In this document: positions 58,212 to 64,000 of the stretch, one piece after another | Layout of the letters: every line of letters begins with the position of its first letter | Position numbering within the stretch: position 1 is the stretch's first letter | Source: Excoecaria cochinchinensis | Lineage: Eukaryota > Streptophyta > Magnoliopsida > Malpighiales > Euphorbiaceae | Reading direction: 5' to 3' | NCBI GenBank assembly: GCA_947683425.1 | Contig: CANTUQ010000020.1 | Span: forward strand, 3,987,001 to 4,051,000 | DNA: 64,000 nucleotides | Notes under the pieces: generated by a model | Seen by the model: only the letters and a program-made list of their open reading frames with translations | What the model was told of the DNA's origin: nothing | Databases searched by the model: none | Program-made: the position numbers and the translations under genes

Positions 58212-58982
58212 TCATGGTGAAGGTGGAGGCGATGGAACCACAAAACCAGCTTGTGTCCGGAAACTATCAAATTTATACTCCAACCGCCTTTGACGTCGCT
58301 CAATGGCAGAAAGTTGCTCTTGCATATTAGAGAACATCATGGGAATGTTATGGCTGGATGAGCCAATATCAGGAGCAGCAGCCGCAGCAGCTGGAATATC
58401 AGCCATCTCTTCATCGTCACTTGCCTCCTCCTCACCTCCTTCTTCTTCTTGAGCCTCTTCTTGTGGTTCAGAAGGTCCAGCAATATCCCTCCAACATGAT
58501 CGAGCATGAGATGGGATTTCCTGAAAATTATTACCAACAACTTCCCCATGAACTAACATATTCTTATTAAAATAATGGCAAGGAAAAACTCTATAGTAGG
58601 CATCAAGATCCACATTTAGATTGTTTGCAATACTAGAAATAACATGTCCATGTGTTAAAGGTGAATCATGTTTATGTACACATTGCAACAATTGACTTAC
58701 TATCCAAAAAGGCCAACATACGTAATCCCTAAGTCTTAATGAAGAAAAGAAAAGAGAAGAAAATAGAAATGGAATGCTAAAATGAAGAACCAGAAAAACG
58801 AGAGGAAAACAGGGTATGGTAGTTCGAAAGTTTTCTGTAGAAGAGAAAAGAAGAAATGAAGAATAAAAATGGCTTATGAGGGTCTTGTACTCGTGACCTG
58901 TGTTGGGAGAAATAAAACTAACAGAGACAAATGAAGGGTTAAGTGAAATAAAGCCAAGGGAAAGAAAAATTGGAAAGGTCAC
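58212..58982 (-). CDS. Second ORF of P, unknown (possibly Athila env-like remnant)
   Basis: 256 codons on the minus strand. The first 90 residues are hydrophobic and look translated from non-coding DNA. The convincing part starts near residue 95 (YVCWPFWIVSQLLQCVHKH) and contains an acidic Glu-rich linker (about 180-205), an Ala run and a short coiled-coil-like QEQLSAIERRQRRLEYKFDSF segment before a Pro-Ser end. Its position between gag and the polypurine tract is where Athila elements have their extra ORF. The true start is unclear. Confidence 0.45.
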   Translation of the reverse strand: MTFPIFLSLGFISLNPSFVSVSFISPNTGHEYKTLISHFYSSFLLFSSTENFRTTIPCFPLVFLVLHFSIPFLFSSLFFSSLRLRDYVCWPFWIVSQLLQCVHKHDSPLTHGHVISSIANNLNVDLDAYYRVFPCHYFNKNMLVHGEVVGNNFQEIPSHARSCWRDIAGPSEPQEEAQEEEGGEEEASDDEEMADIPAAAAAAPDIGSSSHNIPMMFSNMQEQLSAIERRQRRLEYKFDSFRTQAGFVVPSPPPSP

Positions 58983-59189
58983 GACGTTAGGGTTTTAAAA
59001 TTTAAATTCCCGCTTTTAATTCTCCTTTTTCTGTGTTTTAATTCCTAAATGGTAAAATTAAGTTAATGTAATTGAAATTAAATCATCTAAAGCAGAAAAG
59101 AAAGCAAAACAAAACAAATAATATAAAAATAATAAGTAAAATAATAAAAGAAAAGAAAAAAAAATTAAAACGTGCCTGATTACCTGATA

Positions 59190-59460
59190 TACCCGTCACG
59201 AGTCGTGAGGCAACATCACGACTCGTGACACTCCTGTCTTACCTGGGCGAAGTCCTATTCATCAGACCGTCACGTCGCGTGAAGCTGCATCACGAGACGC
59301 ACGCCCTGCAATCCTTCTGGCGCGATTTTGCGATGCTTGCCGCGATCACTTCACGTTACGTCGCGTGAAGTTTCATCACGTCTCGCGCCCTGCAAAAAAT
59401 CGCTTGCTGTTGCGATCGCGATACTTGCCGCGATCGCAACAGAATCAAACGTCTCCAAAA
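59190..59460 (-). repeat. Mixed palindrome block in the place of pol, element P
   Basis: It combines both palindrome types: TCACGACTCGTGA, TCACGTCGCGTGA, TCACGTTACGTCGCGTGA (59206-59380) and TTGCGATCGCGATACTTGCCGCGATCGCAA (split at 59409-59441). It lies between the second ORF and gag, outside the LTRs. Confidence 0.85.
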
Positions 59461-59703
59461 ACTTTTTTTTTATTTTTCTCTATTTTTTTTATTTTTATTC
59501 ATTTATTTATTTAATAATTTTTTTTATATATATTTATTAAACAATTCTAATCTTACTAAATTAACCATTATTTGAAAACAAATGTGCTTAACATGAAAAT
59601 TAATAATACCCTAAATAAAACTATATAAATAAATTTAAAATAAATTATAAAACATAAGTAAAAACAATATAACTAAGTAACCTAAACAGAAGAATTAAAC
59701 ATA

Positions 59704-61074
59704 TCATGGTTTAATATGCTCCCTAGGATTCTCCTCAGTATTACTTGGAAGACATCCTAGATTTCTAGAAGGTAAAGAATTTGCAAGTTGGCCTATTTGA
59801 ACCTCAAGATTATGAATAGTAGCAGCATGATTTTTAGCAATTTGATCAAATTTTTCTTCAAGTTTCTTTTGACTTTCATCTTGAGAATGCATCTTATAAT
59901 TAATTTCTTCAATGAACTTATCAATTTTAACCTCAAAGGCCCCAAACCTATCTTGTGATTGTTGGTATCCTACACCTCTATTTTGGTTGTTAACATTATT
60001 ATTCCCCCATGAAAGGTTAGGATGGTTTCTCCAACCAGCATTATAAGTGTTAGAATAAGGATTTCCACGTCCTTGACCTTGAAGAAAATTAACTTGCTCT
60101 TCTTTATTAACCATGCCTAAATTGCAATTATCACTCTTATGTCCTTGTTGACCACACACATTGCATGCATTTAATGAATTACCACCCATACTTAGACTAT
60201 TAACTCTATGATTTAATGCTTCAATTTGGGCTTGTAATGCAACCATAGAATCTACTGAATGTACTCCCCTAGCATTAGAATTATTATACTCCCTTACTCT
60301 TTCAGGAGGCCACATACAGTTATTCATTGCCATCTCTTCCAATAGCTCATATGCTGCATCAATTGTTTTCCTCATTAAAGATCCTCCAGCAGCAGCATCA
60401 ATAGTCCCCCTTGTGGTAGGATTAACTCCATTATAGAATGTTTGCATCAACAACTCTCTTGGCAAGTTATGGCGTGGACAAATCCTTTGCAATTCTTTGA
60501 ATCTTTCCCAAGCCTCATATAATGATTCATTATCATTTTGAATAAATGTAGTAATATCCTTTATGATTTTTGCAGTTTTGGCCAATGGAAAATATTTTGA
60601 TAAAAATGCTTGAGCCAATTGGTCCCAAGTAGTTATAGATCCTCTTGTTAGAGAATTCAACCAAGCCTTTGCTTTATCCTTCAAAGTGAATGGAAAAAGC
60701 CTAAGCTTGATTGCATCAGCCGAAACCCCATTTATCTTAAAGGTATCACAAATCTCAAGAAAGTTTGCCAAATGAGCATTTGGATCCTCATTTGCCAAAC
60801 CATAAAATTGAATACTATTTTGAATCATTTGTAATAATGAAGGCTTAATTTCAAATTGATTGGCATTTACCGTTGGTCTTACCACTCCTTGTTGAGCACC
60901 ACTCAAAGCAGGTGTGGCAAAGTCCATCAATCTTGGTGGATTTTCTTCAGCCATGATAATTGATCTCCTATTTTTGTTCTTCTTTTTATTGGATTTCCGG
61001 TTACTCAATAAAAACCTCTCAATTTCAGGATTTAAAGGCTCAAGCTCTTTTAAAGAACTCCTTGTACTAGGCAT
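59704..61074 (-). CDS. Gag of element P (Athila-like), intact
   Basis: 456 codons with no defect, starting about 130 bases after the PBS. Met41 (MAEENPPRLMDFA) is a possible alternative start. Residues about 90-240 form the retrotransposon Gag core (LFPFTLKDKAKAWLNSL, WDQLAQAFLSKYFP, YEAWERFKELQRICP). A single zinc knuckle, CNVCGQQGHKSDNC, lies at 304-317, followed by an Asn/Gly-rich stretch and a coiled-coil-like C-terminus (about 385-440). The protein would form virus-like particles. With no pol in the element, it is the only recognisable enzyme-independent function left, and its preservation suggests it matters for mobilisation. Confidence 0.93.
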   Translation of the reverse strand: MPSTRSSLKELEPLNPEIERFLLSNRKSNKKKNKNRRSIIMAEENPPRLMDFATPALSGAQQGVVRPTVNANQFEIKPSLLQMIQNSIQFYGLANEDPNAHLANFLEICDTFKINGVSADAIKLRLFPFTLKDKAKAWLNSLTRGSITTWDQLAQAFLSKYFPLAKTAKIIKDITTFIQNDNESLYEAWERFKELQRICPRHNLPRELLMQTFYNGVNPTTRGTIDAAAGGSLMRKTIDAAYELLEEMAMNNCMWPPERVREYNNSNARGVHSVDSMVALQAQIEALNHRVNSLSMGGNSLNACNVCGQQGHKSDNCNLGMVNKEEQVNFLQGQGRGNPYSNTYNAGWRNHPNLSWGNNNVNNQNRGVGYQQSQDRFGAFEVKIDKFIEEINYKMHSQDESQKKLEEKFDQIAKNHAATIHNLEVQIGQLANSLPSRNLGCLPSNTEENPREHIKP

Positions 61075-61202
61075 GAACTTCTAAAATCCTGTAAAATAAA
61101 TACAAAACACAAAATTAATTTAAACAAATAAACAAATTAAAACAAAACAAAATATTGTAATCCAAAATCATAAATCAATTTTTATAATGGCAAAACAACC
61201 GT

Positions 61203-61220
61203 TCCCCGGCAACGGCGCCA
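61203..61220 (-). promoter_or_regulatory. Primer-binding site of P (tRNA-Asp)
   Basis: Minus strand TGGCGCCGTTGCCGGGGA, six bases after the 5' LTR end. This PBS is characteristic of plant Athila/Tat elements. Confidence 0.95.
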
Positions 61221-61226
61221 AAAACT

Positions 61227-62772
61227 TGTTGTGCATTTTCTAATGATGCAACATACCGCAAGTATACGGTGTACCACAATAGTACTTAAGATATCGATCC
61301 CACGAGGAACGTTTTTACTCACTATTACTAATTGATTTTAATCTTGTTTACAATGATTAATTAATGGTAGAGTTGGTTTTAATCTAATCTAACATGTAAA
61401 CTAAATATACCTAGTTAATGATAGTCAAAAGAAGATAAAATAAATCATGAAGAATTAAAAACAATGAACTTGATTCCATCATTTAGATTAACATCTTTCA
61501 TCTTTTTATGCAAGCCAAGTTAGAATAAACTTTTAACTCACTCTCTCGACATGAATTAAAATGCCTAAAACATATAATTAAAATTCTAACTCACAATTTT
61601 CATTGATGAATTAGAGGTTTCTAATTACATATTTTAAGAATAAACACTAACCTATAGCAATTATCTCAATATATCGATCCCTCAAATATATCTTAATAAT
61701 GAATCTCTATTAAATGTCAGATAAAGCAAACTCTCGAATTACTTTAACTTGTAAAGATCATGCGAAAGATATTAATAGAGAATCTACAATGAAAGACTAT
61801 GAAAGTAGATAGAAATAGAAAGAATTATAATATGCAAGTTCATTAAAATGATATTCATAAAAATATTGGAGAAGAATTAAAAATAAGAGAATAAGATAGA
61901 AGCCTTTCAACCCTTTTCTCAATCTCTTGAAAATAAATTTTCCTTCTCCTTGATCTTCTTCTTCAAACCATAAAACTAAATAGAAATTTAACTAAGAAAA
62001 TATCTCTCTTGCAAAAATACAGAAAAATTACTTAACTAAAAATTCATCATCCTAAAATTACAATTAAACTACATATTTATAGATATTAATCTAAAAATTG
62101 TGTCCCTTGAGAATGGTTGCAAAGTTTGGTGAAAGAAGACAACTTTTCATGTGTCTTTTGGCTCAAAACTGCCCCAACGGTCGTCTCTGTCGCGATCGCA
62201 ACGTTGTCGCGATCGCGACAGAACGCGCTTGCCCGTTTTCTTCCTTCTCTCTTTCTTTCGATTTTCTCTTCCCTCTCTGGCCAGTCACGGGACGTTACCT
62301 CCCATTCCGGCGTGACTTCTCGCGTGTGTGGCGTGACTGGCGCTCACGCCTCGCTTCCTTCTCCCCTTTCTCTTCTCTTCCTTTTTCTTTCTTGGCCTCT
62401 CTCACGCGTCACGAGTCGGCACCTACACTCACGTCACGTGATGCTTCTCTCACAGCTTCCTTTCTTCTTTTCTTTCTCTTTTTATTCTCTCTTCTTTCTT
62501 CTTCTCCAGTCACGTCTCGTTACCTACGGTCACGTAGCGTGACTCCTTGTGTGTAGCGTGACCTGCTCCTTTGCTCTCGTGATCCTCTCCTTCTTTATCT
62601 GTTCTTTTCTTCATTTTTCACCTAAAAATAACAATAAACACACAAACATGCACTCTAATACAAATAATCATAAATTAACACATCACATCAAATTTACACA
62701 CAATAGCATAATTAATTTACATAAATACATACAGAATAAATACTAAATTATACCTCAATTAATCTCCTATCA
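61227..62772 (-). mobile_element. 5' LTR of P
   Basis: Same length and features as 55606-57151: palindrome pair 62184-62226 and TATA box 62072-62084. Being the 5' LTR it would drive transcription towards gag. Confidence 0.93.
62072..62084 (-). promoter_or_regulatory. TATA box of the P 5' LTR
   Basis: ATCTATAAATATG on the minus strand, identical to 56451-56463 in the other LTR. Transcription would start about 30 bases further on the minus strand. Confidence 0.6.
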
Positions 62773-62923
62773 AGTGGCAACAAAGTTGGTTGTCACCGTG
62801 ACCCCCTCAAGTGCATCCAGTTAGATTTGTTCCTTCGACAGTCTCACGGTGACAACCATTTGTTTGCCACCATGGCCCATGATGCCTCACGGTGACTTCA
62901 TTGCCACCGTGACCACTCGAGAT

Positions 62924-62936
62924 CTATAAATATAAG
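62924..62936 (+). promoter_or_regulatory. TATA box of LTR O
   Basis: CTATAAATATAAG right after the last TCACGGT palindrome, so in O the palindromes are upstream of the promoter core. Confidence 0.55.
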
Positions 62937-64000
62937 ATCCTTTGTTGGCTGCAGGGGGGATTTTAGGTCAGTTTTTTTAAAACAGGGTTTTGAGATCTGG
63001 AATTTTTGGAAGCTTTTCTTTTGTTCGTAACATTAGGGTTTAATTATTTCCTTGATTATTAAATTACAAATTGAGAGAATTACATTAAAAACATATAGAT
63101 TAATTTCAATTCTCGGCAATTAATTTCGGATTTCATAGTCTTGAGCTGTTCTCTATTGAAGATTCGGAGAAGAAGATTGAAGAACGTGGGATTCAACTGG
63201 GATTCAACTGGGATTCTTTTCTTAAATGAATTTTTGGGTTTATTCTTTCCTTTTTCCTCTATATTTTGTAATGGATCATGAGTAGTTTCTGAGTTGTTTG
63301 GGGGGATCTTTGAATCCCCTACCCATGATGTGAATGTTGAACATATTTTGAATTTATATATATAAATGAATGGTTTATTTCACTTTTGATTATTGTTAAT
63401 TTTTGGGATTTATTTCCTCAAGTTATTTTCCAGCTTTGATGAATGATCTTTATCATGTATCTTTGTTGGTTGTTGAGCTTGTATGGATTGAATGCTATGA
63501 ATGTTTTTACTCAATTTTTCTATCATGTATGCTGTATTTTTAGACCACTCCGGATGGGAATCTAGAAGTGCAGGATTTTATGATTTAAGAATAGAGTGGG
63601 GAGTGAGATAAATGAGTTTTTGGGTTGTTTGGCTCTGGAATGGGAAAGCAAACCGAACTTAGGATTTTAGACCCGTGCTTAGGCTAATTGTATGGCTTGC
63701 TCCGAATTGGGATGTCGTGCAATTAGAGTAGCTTGCTCCGGATTGGGATGCTTGGGTTAAGAGGGTTATCTCGAATTTATTCGTATATGTTTCTTAGATT
63801 AAATTAATTCACATTTGGATTTGGGGTGGATGAGTAAACCCGAGCAACATTTCTTTTTATATTGATTACTCTTTACTTGTTAATTCTTTTGCTATCATAT
63901 TATTTTGCCAAAAATTGTTGTCAGTTAATCTGATTATTTTACTTGCATACTTTAGTTGTTAAATTCTTCTATTTTAATTAATAGATTAATCATTTGCACA

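Larger units (their letters stand above)
55606..62772 (-). mobile_element. Element P, Athila-like retrotransposon without pol
   Basis: Two LTRs of exactly 1546 bp (55606-57151 and 61227-62772) with about 20 differences by eye. The TSD is GGTGG/AGTGG (one change). On the minus strand the order is 5' LTR, tRNA-Asp PBS, gag, a palindrome-rich non-coding stretch, a second ORF, two polypurine-type motifs, 3' LTR. The internal region is only 4.1 kb and has no protease, RT or integrase, so it must borrow them. PBS type and Gag point to the Athila group. Confidence 0.93.
55119..64000 (+). mobile_element. Probable LTR O, split by element P and running off the window
   Basis: Outside P the sequence starts at a possible LTR boundary (TGATAACTTC at 55119). 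It holds seven TCACGGT palindrome units (about 55306-55605 and 62773-62920) and a TATA box, CTATAAATATAAG, at 62924-62936. It then continues as AT-rich leader-like sequence to the window end with no gene. The right end is not in the window, so LTR status is inferred from promoter-like order and the boundary alone. 63540-63740 has a short repeat with GCTCCGGATTGGGATG. Confidence 0.45.

Overview
This window looks like intergenic DNA from a large-genome flowering plant. I cannot name the species. I see no host gene, tRNA or rRNA gene. Almost all of it is LTR retrotransposons nested inside one another. The evidence is long direct repeats with TG...CA-type ends and 5-bp target-site duplications (TSDs), initiator-tRNA-Met and tRNA-Asp primer-binding sites, polypurine tracts, and plant-type Ty3/gypsy Gag-Pol. 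Much of the non-coding sequence is AT-rich.

Layout (element letters are mine). 1-10551: the 3' end of an element K (degenerate internal region plus 3' LTR), whose LTR is split by element J (2835-9563, TSD CTAAT). J has lost most of its 5' LTR and all gag-pol, and carries a 48-bp satellite upstream of its 3' LTR. 10556-27532: remnants of a probable old minus-strand LTR (L), split by gag-only element B (10924-27120, TSD ACTGG). B's 5' LTR is itself split by A (13160-22616, TSD ATTAT), a complete-length chromovirus with four in-frame stops. 27646-43626: gag-only element D (TSD TCACT), whose intact gag is split by C (30857-40260, TSD AGGTA), a chromovirus broken only by a 14-bp deletion in integrase. 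43679-46643: solo LTR E (TSD TGCAT). 47138-55060: a pile of partial LTRs (M, F, H) holding minus-strand solo LTRs G and I. 55119-64000: a probable plus-strand LTR O, split by P (55606-62772), a minus-strand Athila-like element that keeps gag but has no pol.

A and C are autonomous-type elements (Gag, protease, reverse transcriptase, RNase H, integrase, chromodomain-like tail). B and D keep only Gag and presumably depend on relatives such as A and C. The LTRs of A-H share an unusual module. It has a short exon-like ORF with a KGK motif and stop; a GTTTGGG-type splice donor; a variable block of CpG-rich palindromes; a GCATGC-centred palindrome; a GATACC/GGTATC hairpin; and a tandem double hairpin ending at an AG that looks like a splice acceptor.

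The most interesting observation is that all four Gag-encoding Tekay-like elements (A-D) have a phase-1 splice donor at the same place after the Gag zinc knuckles. It is in phase with an acceptor in the 3' LTR, where a conserved KGK-containing tail and stop follow. This predicts a spliced Gag-only mRNA in the autonomous elements, and would explain how gag-only derivatives remain functional. It is inference from sequence and needs RNA evidence.
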